In this document: piece after piece, positions 28,941 through 38,944 of the stretch | Numbering within the stretch: position 1 is the first letter of the stretch | Layout: each line of letters starts with the position of its first letter | From: an unicellular cyanobacterium SU2 | Lineage (GTDB): Bacteria > Cyanobacteriota > Cyanobacteriia > Cyanobacteriales > Microcystaceae | Direction of reading: 5' to 3' | NCBI GenBank assembly: GCA_002110465.1 | Contig: NEED01000073.1 | Coordinates: 246,338 to 310,337 of the forward strand | Length of the DNA: 64,000 nucleotides | Program-made: the position numbers and the translations under genes | The notes under the pieces: model-generated | The model's input: only the letters and a program-made list of their open reading frames with translations | The model's database searches: none | Told to the model about the DNA's origin: nothing

Positions 28941-29088
28941 GATAACCTCACTCCAACTGATTTATGAGTAAATTATCCGTAGACGCTTTTAGCTTAATTC
29001 AGTTCCCAGATATAGACCATAAAATTTAAAGATAAATTTATAAGTCTTTTATATCAATCTTAAGATTACTGAAAAATTTGTCTAATCT

Positions 29089-30639
29089 TTAGGGATTTAC
29101 TCGGTCTTTGAGATCTTCTAATGATTGAGAAATACGTTCACTGATTTGTCCAAGGGCATTAGAGAGACTTTTACGCCATTGAGGTTGTTCATCTAGAGAA
29201 ATTGTACTATCAGAAGGTGTATCCTGAGATTTTATAACTTTTTCTTGAGGTATTGCTGCTGTTTTTCCCGATGGCTTACTTTTTTCAGGAGAAGGTTCAG
29301 AAGCTTCTAGGGACTCTTCAGGAACTGATGTAACTTCATCCTCCTTAACTTCTTCCTTGGATGATGGCAAAGATTCAGGAATAGTCATAGCGTCACCTGA
29401 AGTTGTGAGCTTTTCTTCGGGAGTTGACGGAATGTCTTCAGTTAGGGGTTCTACTTCTTCGGTTGGGGTTTCTTCGATAGGGGATAATGGTTCTTCAACA
29501 GAAAATTCTATCTGTTCGTTAGAAGGTTCTACTTCTTCGGTTGGGGTTTCTTCGATAGGGGATGATGGTTCTTCAACAGAAGATTCTATCTCTTCGTTAG
29601 AAGGTTCTACTTCTTCGGTTGGGGTTTCTTCGATAGGGGATGATGGTTCTTCAACAGAAGATTCTATCTCTTCGCTTTGAGCTTTTTCAGCAGGCGTTAT
29701 GGGGGAGGCTGTAGCTTTGTAGTTAGGATCAACAATAGATCGAGCAACCTCGGCGGAGAGTTCTCCTCGCACTAATTTAGACAGGGTATCTTGACCGTTG
29801 GGTTGATAGGTAATCAGTCGAACCGTATTGTTAAAGACGTTATTGACTAAATTTCCCTGTTGATCAAGGAATTCTAATTTAACCCAATTGGTTCCTTCTT
29901 CAAAACCTTTAAGATAAATAGGTTGCCAGGTATCGACTAAAAAGCTTTCTCCGTTGATAGTTGCTCTAATGCGCCAGTCAGCAACGTCATCATTGGGATC
30001 TTCTTGGGCGATTAGGTGTAATGGGGCGTTAGTTAGATAAAAATCTAACATAATTGGTTGCGCTCCATAGGTTCCCTTGGGACGACTGTAGGTAAGGAGA
30101 GGAAGGGAGGGATCGGGGTTATTATCTTCTGTTTTTGTCAGAATATGAAAGGTTGTCTGGCTATAGGCTCCATCGTTTTTAAAACTTTCATGCCAAGGTC
30201 GAGAGGCAAACACTCGCAACGTATGGGTTCCTGGGGTTAAATCATCTAAAATAATCGGTTCATCTACACTATAAACGGCTTGATAGGGTTCATTATCAAG
30301 AATTAAATGAAGATGCGGTCCTAGTCCTAGGTCAGAATCTTTGAAGAGAGGATAGTCTTTAACATCGAGTTTGACAGCAATATTAGGTTCAGAGAAAACG
30401 CGATCGCTTTCGGGACTAATAATCTTAACTTGGGGCTGATATTGATCTAATGTTTGGCGTAATTCTTGAATAACCCTTGGTGGTGCTACTTCTGCCAGTT
30501 GGTTAGTGACGACAGGTTCGGGGAGGGGTTCTACTAAAGATTGGGAGGTTTCTAGGCGATCGCTACAACTGATTAATCCCAAACTCAGGAAAAGGAACAG
30601 AAAAGATAGACAAAGGGATTTAATCGATTGCGATCGCAT
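29089..30639 (-). CDS. Lipoprotein with Glu/Pro/Ser-rich tandem repeats
   Basis: A 516-aa protein from the ATG at 30639; a longer frame from a TTG at 30672 adds eleven residues. The N-terminus is a lipoprotein signal (LFLFLSLGLISCS) with Cys in a lipobox. Residues about 60-290 contain two Ig-like beta domains (VKIISPESDRVFSEPNIAVK; LTPGTHTLRVFASRPWHES). The part after about 330 is low-complexity, with three tandem 26-residue units around SSVEEPSSPIEETPTEEVEP, then a helical C-terminus (ALGQISERISQSLEDLKDRV). It is probably a membrane-anchored cell-envelope protein with a stalk-like linker. Function unknown. Confidence 0.75.
   Translation of the reverse strand: MRSQSIKSLCLSFLFLFLSLGLISCSDRLETSQSLVEPLPEPVVTNQLAEVAPPRVIQELRQTLDQYQPQVKIISPESDRVFSEPNIAVKLDVKDYPLFKDSDLGLGPHLHLILDNEPYQAVYSVDEPIILDDLTPGTHTLRVFASRPWHESFKNDGAYSQTTFHILTKTEDNNPDPSLPLLTYSRPKGTYGAQPIMLDFYLTNAPLHLIAQEDPNDDVADWRIRATINGESFLVDTWQPIYLKGFEEGTNWVKLEFLDQQGNLVNNVFNNTVRLITYQPNGQDTLSKLVRGELSAEVARSIVDPNYKATASPITPAEKAQSEEIESSVEEPSSPIEETPTEEVEPSNEEIESSVEEPSSPIEETPTEEVEPSNEQIEFSVEEPLSPIEETPTEEVEPLTEDIPSTPEEKLTTSGDAMTIPESLPSSKEEVKEDEVTSVPEESLEASEPSPEKSKPSGKTAAIPQEKVIKSQDTPSDSTISLDEQPQWRKSLSNALGQISERISQSLEDLKDRVNP
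29447..29680. repeat. Three tandem 78-bp units inside the lipoprotein gene
   Basis: Units begin at 29447, 29525 and 29603 (GGTTCTACTTCTTCGGTTGG each time) and are nearly identical. The 78-bp length keeps the reading frame, so copy number can change without breaking the gene. Confidence 0.9.
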
Positions 30640-31009
30640 TTTTGACAAAAACACAAGTGTTCTCTCCTTCAACTTTGGGAGTTCGTTTATTTAGACTGGG
30701 GTGATACTTACATTATTCTATTGTGTTATTTGATACAAACTTGCGTAAAGTATCAATTAATTCTGACTCAGAATTTTTGAGTCTTTAAGGAGTATCTGAC
30801 CGTTGCTTTCTTTGGGTGTTTTTCCACAATTAACGTTCACCCCTGCTATCATGGCGAGGGGATTCTTTATTCAACCTTGTTAACTCTAGGGTGTGTTCGA
30901 GATCTTGATCGGTTTTCCTTTAGCAAAACTTTCGATTCAAAGACTAGATTTAATACTAAAATGCAGCCAAGGGGCAATAGAGAATATAGCTTACTAGGAA
31001 ATAATATTT
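30640..31009. other. Intergenic region upstream of argC
   Basis: About 370 bases of divergent promoter DNA. It has one hairpin (GACTCA-N7-TGAGTC, 30765-30783) and nothing else I can name. Open frames here run antisense or out of frame to argC and show no conserved sequence. Confidence 0.45.
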
Positions 31010-32068
31010 ATGGGCGAGTCAGAAAGAATACCAGTCGGGATTATTGGAGCTTCAGGGTATGGTGGTGTACAACTGGTAAGAATCTTACTAGACCATCCCA
31101 ACGTAGATATTGTTTATCTTGGAGGAAAGGGAAGTGCTGGAAAACCCTATTGGGATCTATATCCTCATTTAGCCCATCGCGTTGATCTGACTATCGAACC
31201 TATTGACATCGATGTGGTGGCTTCCCGTTGTCAAGTGGTATTTTTAGGACTTCCTAATGGATTAGCTTGTGATTTAGCTCCTCAATTACTTGAAAAAGGC
31301 TGTAAAGTTCTGGATTTATCAGCAGACTATCGTTTCCGTAATTTAGAAACCTACACCACTTGGTACAACAAAGAGCGTACCGATCATGAGACCGCCGTTA
31401 AAGCCGTCTATGGACTTCCGGAATTGTACCAAGAAGAAATCAAATCAGCTTCTTTGGTGGGTTGTCCTGGTTGTTACCCTACAGCAAGTTTAATGGCCTT
31501 GTCTCCTCTTCTCAAACAAGGTTTAATTTTACCAGAAACTGCCATCATTGATGCTAAATCAGGAACATCAGGAGGAGGCCGTCAAGCCAAAACCCATCTT
31601 TTACTCGCTGAAGCAGAAGGCTCATTTGGAGCTTATGGGGTGGCTAAACACCGTCACACCCCAGAGATTGAACAAATTTGCTCAGACTTAGCTGGAAATG
31701 AGATTAGGGTGCAGTTTACGCCTCATTTACTCCCGATGGTTAGGGGAATTCTGGCAACCGTTTATGCGTCTTTGCGAGATCCTGGCTTAGTTAGAGATGA
31801 TATTTTAACAATTTATAGCGCGTTTTATCGTTCCTCTCCCTTCGTGAAAATTTTACCCCATGGTGTTTATCCTCAAACAAAATGGGCCTGGGGAACCAAT
31901 CTTTGTTATATTGGCATCGAAACCGATCCCCGGACTGATCGTGTGATTGTTATGTCTGCTATCGATAACCTAGTTAAAGGTCAAGCTGGACAAGCGGTGC
32001 AATGTTTAAATTTAATGATGGGTTGGGAACAAACCCTAGGATTACCTACATTATGTTTTTATCCCTAA
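31010..32068 (+). CDS. argC: N-acetyl-gamma-glutamyl-phosphate reductase
   Basis: A 352-aa NADPH enzyme of arginine synthesis that reduces N-acetylglutamyl phosphate to the semialdehyde. The Rossmann motif is [17 protein letters not shown] at 9-25, the catalytic Cys is in [15 protein letters not shown] (about 149), and the conserved [12 protein letters not shown] and HRHTPEIEQ (catalytic His) segments are present. Length is normal for the type 1 enzyme. The ATG at 31010 fits. Confidence 0.96.
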   Translation: MGESERIPVGIIGASGYGGVQLVRILLDHPNVDIVYLGGKGSAGKPYWDLYPHLAHRVDLTIEPIDIDVVASRCQVVFLGLPNGLACDLAPQLLEKGCKVLDLSADYRFRNLETYTTWYNKERTDHETAVKAVYGLPELYQEEIKSASLVGCPGCYPTASLMALSPLLKQGLILPETAIIDAKSGTSGGGRQAKTHLLLAEAEGSFGAYGVAKHRHTPEIEQICSDLAGNEIRVQFTPHLLPMVRGILATVYASLRDPGLVRDDILTIYSAFYRSSPFVKILPHGVYPQTKWAWGTNLCYIGIETDPRTDRVIVMSAIDNLVKGQAGQAVQCLNLMMGWEQTLGLPTLCFYP

Positions 32069-32152
32069 TAAGAAACGCCAGAATAGGAAACAGGCAATAG
32101 TAACTATCTTAGTTTCCATTAACGATCAACTGTCAACTATCAACTATTAACT

Positions 32153-33643
32153 ATGTCAATTTATACCCCAGATTGGGTTAAACACGCTATTTTTTACCAA
32201 ATTTATCCTGATAGTTTTGCCAGAAAAGTCCCTTCCCATCAGCAATGGTTATTAAATGTTCCCCTAGAAAATTGGGATGCCTTGCCAACCTTTCAAGGAT
32301 ATAAAGGAGGAAATCTCTGGGGAGTAATTGATAAACTTGATTATTTACAAGATTTAGGCATCAACGCCTTATATTTTAATCCGATTTTTCAGTCTGCCAG
32401 TAATCATCGCTATCATACCCATGATTACTATACCATTGATCCTCTATTAGGGGGAAACGAAGCCTTTGAAACAGTCTTAAAAGAAGCCCACAAACGGAAT
32501 TTTAAAGTGATTCTTGATGGGGTGTTTAATCATGCTAGTCGGGGCTTTTTCTTCTTCAATGATATCTTAGAAAATGGTCCAAATTCTCCTTGGTTAGAGT
32601 GGTTTAAAATTATTGATTGGCCGTTGTCTGCCTATGACGGAAATTTAGCAGCCAATTACGTTTCTTGGATTGATTATCGCGCCTTACCCCAATTTAATCA
32701 TGATAATCCAGCTGTTAGAGAATACATCATGCAGGTGGGAGAATATTGGTTACGCTATGGGATTGATGGTTGGCGATTAGATGTGCCTGATTGCATCAAA
32801 ACTGAAGGATTTTGGCAAGAATTTAGAGAAAGAGTGAAAGCAGTTAATTCTGAGGCGTATATTGTTGGAGAAATCGCTGGAGATGCTAGTCAGTGGCTAG
32901 ATGGAACCCAATTTGATGGGGTGATGAATTATCCCTTCGCTAAAGCAACCACCACCTTTATCGCAGGCGATCGCATTGTTCAAAAAGAGGTCCCTTCGTT
33001 TTATAAACCCTATCCTCCCATTGAAGAAGAATCTTATCACTTAGATAAAATTGACGCAAGGCAATATGCAAAGGACATTAATGATTTATTGCAACGCCAT
33101 CCTTGGGAAATTGAATTAACCCAATTTAATTTACTTGATAGTCACGATACCCCAAGATTATTAAGTCTAGCAGGCGGCGATCGCACTACCGTTAAATTAG
33201 CCACCTTGTTGTTATTTACCTTTCCAGGAACCCCTAACATTTTTTATGGGGATGAAATTGGCTTATCAGGGGGTTACGAACCAGACTGCCGGCGAGGGTT
33301 TCCCTCAGAAGATCAATGGGATCAAGAAGTCTTACAGTATCATCGTCAATTAATTAGCTTACGTCACACCTACAAAGCGTTACGGATTGGAGAATATCAT
33401 ACTATATATGCTCAAGGACAGGTTTATGTTTTTGCTCGTATTTTAGAGGATGAAGTGTTAATTATTGCCGTTAATGGAGATACAAATCCTCAAGAAGTTC
33501 ACGTCTCTATGGGAGATAGAGGAGAGTCAGTGTTTCAGATTAAACCGGACCAACTAATTTATGGAGACGGAAAAATTAACTGGAATGACACTGGTTTAAC
33601 CTTAAGTCTGCCTTCCCGTAGCGGTTTAATGGTTGCGTCTTGA
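32153..33643 (+). CDS. GH13 alpha-amylase-family glycoside hydrolase
   Basis: A 496-aa enzyme of the cyclomaltodextrinase/neopullulanase-like part of GH13. The catalytic barrel shows all four GH13 regions: ILDGVFNHAS (region I), GWRLDVPD with the nucleophile Asp (II), YIVGEIAGDA with the acid/base Glu (III) and NLLDSHDTPR with the transition-state Asp (IV). There is no signal peptide, so it probably acts on cytosolic maltodextrin or glycogen. The extra N-terminal N-domain of dimeric cyclomaltodextrinases is missing; the barrel starts at once (WVKHAIFYQIYPDSFAR). Confidence 0.9.
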   Translation: MSIYTPDWVKHAIFYQIYPDSFARKVPSHQQWLLNVPLENWDALPTFQGYKGGNLWGVIDKLDYLQDLGINALYFNPIFQSASNHRYHTHDYYTIDPLLGGNEAFETVLKEAHKRNFKVILDGVFNHASRGFFFFNDILENGPNSPWLEWFKIIDWPLSAYDGNLAANYVSWIDYRALPQFNHDNPAVREYIMQVGEYWLRYGIDGWRLDVPDCIKTEGFWQEFRERVKAVNSEAYIVGEIAGDASQWLDGTQFDGVMNYPFAKATTTFIAGDRIVQKEVPSFYKPYPPIEEESYHLDKIDARQYAKDINDLLQRHPWEIELTQFNLLDSHDTPRLLSLAGGDRTTVKLATLLLFTFPGTPNIFYGDEIGLSGGYEPDCRRGFPSEDQWDQEVLQYHRQLISLRHTYKALRIGEYHTIYAQGQVYVFARILEDEVLIIAVNGDTNPQEVHVSMGDRGESVFQIKPDQLIYGDGKINWNDTGLTLSLPSRSGLMVAS

Positions 33644-33911
33644 TGATGATTAGGCAAGTTACAAAACTTAATCACAAAAACACCAGTAATATTACTTCTG
33701 AACCTGAGTAGAGAAAAAGCTAAAATCTTGATGAAAAGGGAATTACAAACCCTTAACTCCTATCAAGAATTAATTTTCCATGCTATCTTGTAAAAAATCT
33801 TAATGAAAATTCTCATCAAAACAGTTTAATCTACGCAATTAGGCGGTTTTTTAAGCGTTTGTAATAAGTGACCGATCTAGTGTCCACCATTAAGAAACAG
33901 GAAAAGATAAC

Positions 33912-34628
33912 ATGAGCGTAAATTTAGCAACCATGTTACGGGAAGGGACAAAAAAGTCCCATACCATGGCAGAAAATGTTGGTTTTGTCAAGTGTTTTTT
34001 AAAAGGAGTTGTTGAAAAGAATTCCTACCGAAAATTGGTCGCTAACCTCTACTTTGTTTACTCAGCAATGGAAGAGGAAATGGAGAAACTTAGTGATCAT
34101 GAGATAGTCTCGAAAATTTACTTCCCCCAATTGAATCGTAAACAAGCATTAGAGCAAGACTTGTACTATTATTACGGAGCGACCTGGCGTAATGAGATTG
34201 TCCTCTCTCAAGCCGGAGAAGCCTATGTACAGAGAATTCGAGAATTAGCTACCTCTTCCCCTGAATTATTGGTCGCCCATTCCTACACCCGCTATTTAGG
34301 GGATTTATCCGGGGGACAAATTCTCAAGAAAATTGCTCAAAGAGCCATGAATTTGGGAGAAGATGGGGGAACGGCTTTTTACGAATTTCCCACCATTTCT
34401 GATGAAAAAGCCTTTAAAAACAAGTATCGTCAGGTCTTGAATGAATTACCCATTGATCAAGAAACAGGCGATCGCATTGTAGAAGAAGCTAATGCAGCCT
34501 TTGGGATGAATATGAAGATGTTCCAAGAATTAGAAGGAAATCTGATTAAAGCCATTGGTATTATGCTCTTTAATACCTTAACCCGCCGTCGTAGTTCTGG
34601 TAGCACCGAATTAGCCACGGCTGAATAA
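33912..34628 (+). CDS. ho1: Heme oxygenase (biliverdin-producing)
   Basis: A 238-aa enzyme that opens heme to biliverdin IX-alpha, the precursor of phycobilins, using ferredoxin. The proximal heme ligand is His17 in GTKKSHTMAENV; the distal helix has YLGDLSGGQILKK. Length matches cyanobacterial HO-1 (about 240 aa). The ATG at 33912 has a GGAAAAGA-like Shine-Dalgarno upstream. Upstream 268 bases hold only promoter-like A+T-rich DNA. Confidence 0.96.
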   Translation: MSVNLATMLREGTKKSHTMAENVGFVKCFLKGVVEKNSYRKLVANLYFVYSAMEEEMEKLSDHEIVSKIYFPQLNRKQALEQDLYYYYGATWRNEIVLSQAGEAYVQRIRELATSSPELLVAHSYTRYLGDLSGGQILKKIAQRAMNLGEDGGTAFYEFPTISDEKAFKNKYRQVLNELPIDQETGDRIVEEANAAFGMNMKMFQELEGNLIKAIGIMLFNTLTRRRSSGSTELATAE

Positions 34629-34824
34629 TTCACAAAACAGAAAGTAAACTCAACAAATTGTCAAAACAACGATCCTGGGAACTTGGTTTTGGTTGGTTTA
34701 ATCACTATCAAGTTATCAGGATTGTTAGTATTTGGTACAGTTTCTTGTATTTGTCTCAACCCATTATGAAACAATAATGATAAAATTATGATAAGATTAT
34801 GAGGTATAGCCAAGCAATTTTGCA

Positions 34825-35808
34825 ATGATACCTATATTCTTTTCACGGGGCATTGTCCTCACCCTCAGTTTAGCCTTAGGGGTGGGGTTAATCAGTTGTA
34901 CTTCAAGTGAAGTTACCGTCCCTTCCACTCAAACAGACAATACCGAAACCACAGAGTTAGCTTCTGATAATCAGGGAAAAAAGAAAGTATTAACGACCTT
35001 TACGGTACTAGCGGACATTGCTCAAAACGTAGCGGGGGATAAATTAGACGTACAGTCCATTACCCGTATAGGGGCAGAAATTCACGGTTATGAGCCAACT
35101 CCCAGTGATATTACCAAAGCTCAAGACGCTGACCTCGTTTTATATAATGGCATGAATCTAGAGCGTTGGTTTGAGCAATTTTTAGGCAATCTTGAAGATG
35201 TTCCTTCAGTGCTGTTGACAGAAGGGATTGAACCTATTCCCATCGCAGAGGGTCCCTACGCCGATAAACCCAACCCCCATGCTTGGATGTCCCCTAAAAA
35301 TGCTTTGGTTTATGTGGAAAATATTCGTAAAGCATTTGTAGAACTCGATCCCGATAATGCAGAAACGTATAACGCAAATGCCGCCGCGTATAGGGAAAAG
35401 CTTAAAGCTATTGACGAAGAATTACAAGCAGATCTAGAACAAGTCCCCGAAAATAAGCGATATTTAGTCAGTTGCGAGGGTGCATTCTCCTATTTAGCCC
35501 GTGACTACGATATGAAAGAAATTTATATGTGGCCGATTAATGCTGAGCAACAGTTTACTCCTAAACAGGTCAAAAACGTCATTGATAAGGTAAAAACCAA
35601 TCAGGTTCCCACTATTTTTTGTGAAAGTACCGTCAGTGACGAAGGCCAAAAACAAGTAGCCAAAACCACTGGGGCGCGGTTTGGGGGCAACCTTTATGTA
35701 GACTCCCTTTCCACCGAAGAAGGGCCAGTGCCTACCTTTTTAGACTTACTCGAATACGATGCGCGGGTTATTTCTAACGGTTTACTCGCTGGTAGCAAGA
35801 CGCAATAG
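34825..35808 (+). CDS. mntC: Manganese ABC transporter substrate-binding lipoprotein
   Basis: A 327-aa cluster A-I (ZnuA/MntC-type) metal-binding protein. A lipoprotein signal with Cys in GLISCTSS precedes the mature part. Metal ligands are visible in the family positions: His in EIHGYEPTP, His in NPHAWMSP, Glu in FCESTVSDEG and Asp in LYVDSLS. Two cysteines (SCEGAF and IFCEST) are where MntC of Synechocystis has its disulfide, supporting manganese rather than zinc. It is the first gene of mntCAB; three TTATGA repeats lie just upstream (about 34763-34800). Confidence 0.92.
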   Translation: MIPIFFSRGIVLTLSLALGVGLISCTSSEVTVPSTQTDNTETTELASDNQGKKKVLTTFTVLADIAQNVAGDKLDVQSITRIGAEIHGYEPTPSDITKAQDADLVLYNGMNLERWFEQFLGNLEDVPSVLLTEGIEPIPIAEGPYADKPNPHAWMSPKNALVYVENIRKAFVELDPDNAETYNANAAAYREKLKAIDEELQADLEQVPENKRYLVSCEGAFSYLARDYDMKEIYMWPINAEQQFTPKQVKNVIDKVKTNQVPTIFCESTVSDEGQKQVAKTTGARFGGNLYVDSLSTEEGPVPTFLDLLEYDARVISNGLLAGSKTQ

Positions 35809-35853
35809 TTTCTCACAGTCTCTAATGCAAACCATCTAAGGATTTAGTTCACA

Positions 35854-36627
35854 ATGATGTCATCAACAGACCAACGACTCAATATCACAGTAGATAACCT
35901 CAGTGTTACCTACAACAATGCGAAACTAGCCCTGTACAATGCCAGTTGTACCGTAGAACCCGGTTCGATTACTGCGTTAGTAGGTCCCAATGGTTGCGGT
36001 AAGTCCACCTTGTTTAAATCAATCATGGGGTTTTTATCCCCCAGTCAAGGACGAGTTTTGGTCGGGGGTTTTCCTGTCAAAAAAGCCCAGAAACGGCAGT
36101 GGATGGCTTATGTACCCCAAGCAGATGAAGTAGACTGGAACTTTCCCATCAGTGTCTTTGAAGTGGTGATGATGGGACGTTATGGCTATATGAACCTATT
36201 ACGCATTCCCAGTGCCAAAGATAAAAGATTAGTGATGGAAAGCTTAGAAAGAGTGGGTATGACGGAGTTTCGCCATCGTCAGATCGGGGAACTGTCAGGA
36301 GGACAGAAAAAACGGGCATTTTTAGCCAGGGCGTTAGCACAAGAAGGGAAAGTGATTTTACTGGATGAACCCTTTACGGGGGTGGATGTAAAAACAGAAA
36401 AACGCATTATCGATCTGATGATGCAGTTGCGAGACGAAGGTCATACTATTTTGGTGTCGACCCATGATTTAATGTCTATTTCTACTTTCTGCGATCGCAC
36501 TATTCTCCTCAACGGCACTATTTTGGCTTCTGGTGCCACAGAAGAAACTTTTACAGAAGAGAATTTAGAGGTAACTTTTGGTGGGTTGCCTGTGGCTAAC
36601 TTCAGTCAAATGATGGATAGGAGGTAG
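35854..36627 (+). CDS. mntA: Manganese ABC transporter ATP-binding protein
   Basis: A 257-aa ABC ATPase: Walker A GPNGCGKST (about 44-52), signature LSGGQKKRAFLARALAQ, Walker B VILLDEPFTGVD and switch His in STHDL. It energises Mn uptake with MntB and MntC. Two ATGs stand side by side at the start; either may be used. Its 3' end carries the AGGAGG that serves mntB. Confidence 0.93.
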   Translation: MMSSTDQRLNITVDNLSVTYNNAKLALYNASCTVEPGSITALVGPNGCGKSTLFKSIMGFLSPSQGRVLVGGFPVKKAQKRQWMAYVPQADEVDWNFPISVFEVVMMGRYGYMNLLRIPSAKDKRLVMESLERVGMTEFRHRQIGELSGGQKKRAFLARALAQEGKVILLDEPFTGVDVKTEKRIIDLMMQLRDEGHTILVSTHDLMSISTFCDRTILLNGTILASGATEETFTEENLEVTFGGLPVANFSQMMDRR

Positions 36628-36631
36628 ATGT

Positions 36632-37546
36632 TTGGATTATTTAATCGCAACTAATATTGTGAACTGGTTTATTGAACCGTTGCAATATGGTTTTTTGGTG
36701 CAAGCGATCTGGGTGAGTGCCTTTGTGGGTTTAGTTTGTGCGGTACTTTCTTGTTATATTACCCTCAAAGGTTGGTCACTCATGGGAGATGCTATTTCTC
36801 ACGCAGTAGTACCTGGGGTAGTGATAGCTTATGCTATGAATATACCCTTTGCGATCGGGGCGTTTATCTTTGGCTTTGGGGCGACGGTTGCCATTGGCTA
36901 TATCAAGTCTAATACCCGACTCAAAGAAGATGCAGTGATTGGGATCGTCTTTACAGGATTTTTTGCCTTTGGATTAGTTCTGGTCACCAAAATTCCCAGT
37001 AATATTGATTTATTTCACATTCTTTTTGGCAATGTCTTAGGCATTTCTCAAGGGGATATTATCCAAACGTTAATTGCAGGAATCATTACCTTGGTTGTTA
37101 TTTTGTTACGGCGTAAAGATTTACTGCTGTTTTGTTTTGACCCCAATCATGCGAAAGCCATTGGTTTAAATACGCAAATGATGTATTACACCTTGCTTTC
37201 TGTGTTAGCTCTAACTATTGTAGCTGCCTTACAAACCGCCGGCATCATCTTAGTTATTTCTATGTTAGTAACTCCTGGATCGATTGGCTATTTATTAAGC
37301 GATCGCTTTGATCAGATGTTAGTCATTTCTGTGATCAGCAGTGTCTTTTCCTGTGTTTTCGGAACCTATCTTAGCTATCATCTCGATGTTTCGACTGGAG
37401 GCAGTATCGTCGTTTTGTTAACATCATTATTTGTGATTGCGATGATTTTTGCTCCCAAATACGGCATCTTAGCGCAACAGTTGAGAAAACGCTCTAATCA
37501 AGCATTTGATAGCGTAATTACCCGGTGCAACAGAACAAGTCGATAG
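36632..37546 (+). CDS. mntB: Manganese ABC transporter permease
   Basis: A 304-aa integral membrane protein with eight or nine helices of the ABC-3 (ZnuB/MntB) family: GWSLMGDAISHAVVPGVVIAY, LFHILFGNVLGIS, AGIILVISMLVTPGSIGYL. The start is TTG at 36632, supported by a perfect AGGAGG at 36619-36624 with a 7-base spacer; the ATG at 36628 runs into a stop after eight codons. The gap to mntA is four bases, so translation is coupled. A PsbQ-like gene starts 25 bases after the stop. Confidence 0.92.
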   Translation: MDYLIATNIVNWFIEPLQYGFLVQAIWVSAFVGLVCAVLSCYITLKGWSLMGDAISHAVVPGVVIAYAMNIPFAIGAFIFGFGATVAIGYIKSNTRLKEDAVIGIVFTGFFAFGLVLVTKIPSNIDLFHILFGNVLGISQGDIIQTLIAGIITLVVILLRRKDLLLFCFDPNHAKAIGLNTQMMYYTLLSVLALTIVAALQTAGIILVISMLVTPGSIGYLLSDRFDQMLVISVISSVFSCVFGTYLSYHLDVSTGGSIVVLLTSLFVIAMIFAPKYGILAQQLRKRSNQAFDSVITRCNRTSR

Positions 37547-37571
37547 CCAGACAAATTATTCTGCTTCTCAA

Positions 37572-37910
37572 TTGAGTAAAATTGAAAAAGCAGCAAAAGA
37601 CGTTAAAGCTTTACGAAGTCGTTTAGAGGCGTTTCAACCCGCTATTGAAAAACAAGAATGGTCAGAAATTCACAAAGATGTGGCAGGACTATTACCTGAC
37701 TTAAAGCAAAAAATGATGAGTGTCACTGATCAACTAGCGTTAAGCGATCGCATTTTAGCGTGGGCTGTATCCACAGAAGTCTTCATTCATTTAGAACGCA
37801 TCAATGAAGCAGATGAAGTTTATGATGAGCAAGCGGCTGAAACCAACTATCTTCAGGCTTTACAAGACTTTGATGCCTTCTTAGAACTACTGCCTAGTTC
37901 CTTGTCATAA
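37572..37910 (+). CDS. PsbQ (CyanoQ)-like protein without signal peptide
   Basis: A 112-aa helical protein starting at a TTG. The C-terminal NYLQALQDFDAFLELLP closely follows the ending of cyanobacterial PsbQ (Y..AL.DFDAFL.L.P), and the helix pattern (QLSKIEKAAKDVKALRSRL..., four helices) fits the PsbQ bundle. Cyanobacterial PsbQ is a lumenal lipoprotein of photosystem II. Here the lipoprotein signal is missing: the frame is open upstream only to 37518 (including NYSASQL, like the mature PsbQ N-terminus), then a stop, and before it lies the end of mntB. It is either a decapitated copy or a cytosolic variant. Its place behind mntCAB links it to manganese supply. The family call is by eye. Confidence 0.55.
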   Translation: MSKIEKAAKDVKALRSRLEAFQPAIEKQEWSEIHKDVAGLLPDLKQKMMSVTDQLALSDRILAWAVSTEVFIHLERINEADEVYDEQAAETNYLQALQDFDAFLELLPSSLS

Positions 37911-38123
37911 TCGATAAAGTTGAGGTGATCGCACCAAGTTGAGGAGATCGCTATTCTATATTAAATTAATTTCTATAAATATTTCCTCAATTTTATCAGG
38001 TTATTGATATTATTGTGAAAGTTAAAATATTGTGGAATAAATATTCTATTAGGGTGTTTGGCATAGTAGAATAAAATAAGAAATATTGAAAATAATCAAA
38101 CATAAAGTCAATCAAAAATCATA

Positions 38124-38843
38124 ATGAGCTTGGATAATATTATTAAGAAATATGCTAGGGGTGAACGAGATTTTTCACGGATGATTCTAAGGGAAATCGA
38201 TTTAATTGATATTAATCTCATGGGGGTTAACTTAGAGGGAGCAGATTTACGTCAATCTAGATTAGGAAAAAGTAATTTAAGTCAAGCTAATTTAAGAAAA
38301 GTTAATCTCAGTGAAGCAATTTTATGGGGAACTGATTTAAGAGAAAGTGATTTATCTCAAGCGATTTTACGGGATGCTGATCTAAGTGGAGCAAAATTAA
38401 TTGAAACTAATTTAACTGAAGCTTATTTATGTAAAGCCAGTTTATGCGGAGCCAATTTAACAAGCGCAAAATTAATTAATAGCAATTTATTTGATGCAGA
38501 TTTACGGCCGACTTCTGAACGACGAACAAACATAGGAGAAGCGGATTTAAGGGGAACCGATTTATGTTATGCAAATCTTAGTGCTGCCCTATTATATAAA
38601 GCTAATTTAGCAGGGGCTAAGTTATGTCGAGCGAAACTAAGTCGAGAAGATTACCGTTCACCTTTTCCAACAGATTTAACCGAAGCTAACTTACAAAATG
38701 CCGATTTGAGTTATGCCGATTTAAGCTATGCTATTTTAATTAGAGCCGATTTAAGGGGAGCCGATTTAACCGGAACCAGTCTAATTAATGCAGATTTACG
38801 AGAGACTATTATGCCAGATGGAAAAATTTATAATCAGAATTAA
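38124..38843 (+). CDS. Pentapeptide-repeat protein
   Basis: A 239-aa protein made almost entirely of A(D/N)LXX pentapeptide repeats (LEGADLRQSRLGKSNLSQAN; LRGADLTGTSLINADL), interrupted twice by short loops (RPTSERRTN and SREDYRSPFPTD). The first 25 residues (IIKKYARGERDFSRMILRE) match the common cyanobacterial lead-in. No signal or membrane segment. It is a right-handed beta-helix of unknown function. It is preceded by 213 bases of A+T-rich DNA with GTTGAGG(T/A)GATCGC repeats. Confidence 0.85.
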   Translation: MSLDNIIKKYARGERDFSRMILREIDLIDINLMGVNLEGADLRQSRLGKSNLSQANLRKVNLSEAILWGTDLRESDLSQAILRDADLSGAKLIETNLTEAYLCKASLCGANLTSAKLINSNLFDADLRPTSERRTNIGEADLRGTDLCYANLSAALLYKANLAGAKLCRAKLSREDYRSPFPTDLTEANLQNADLSYADLSYAILIRADLRGADLTGTSLINADLRETIMPDGKIYNQN

Positions 38844-38944
38844 ATTGATAAAGATCAACCACTGTTGCTCCTAACAATAGTTATTGTTTAAAGAAATGGC
38901 TGTTATGGTAAACTAATAAAATAACCTCCATGAATTTAACAGCA

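Noticed and set aside
29357..29680. Plus-strand open frame of 107 codons opposite the lipoprotein gene
   Set aside because: Antisense shadow of the 78-bp repeat region; low complexity and no independent support.
30877..31185. 102-codon frame overlapping the argC start
   Set aside because: Out-of-frame shadow; argC has a clear Rossmann start from 31010.
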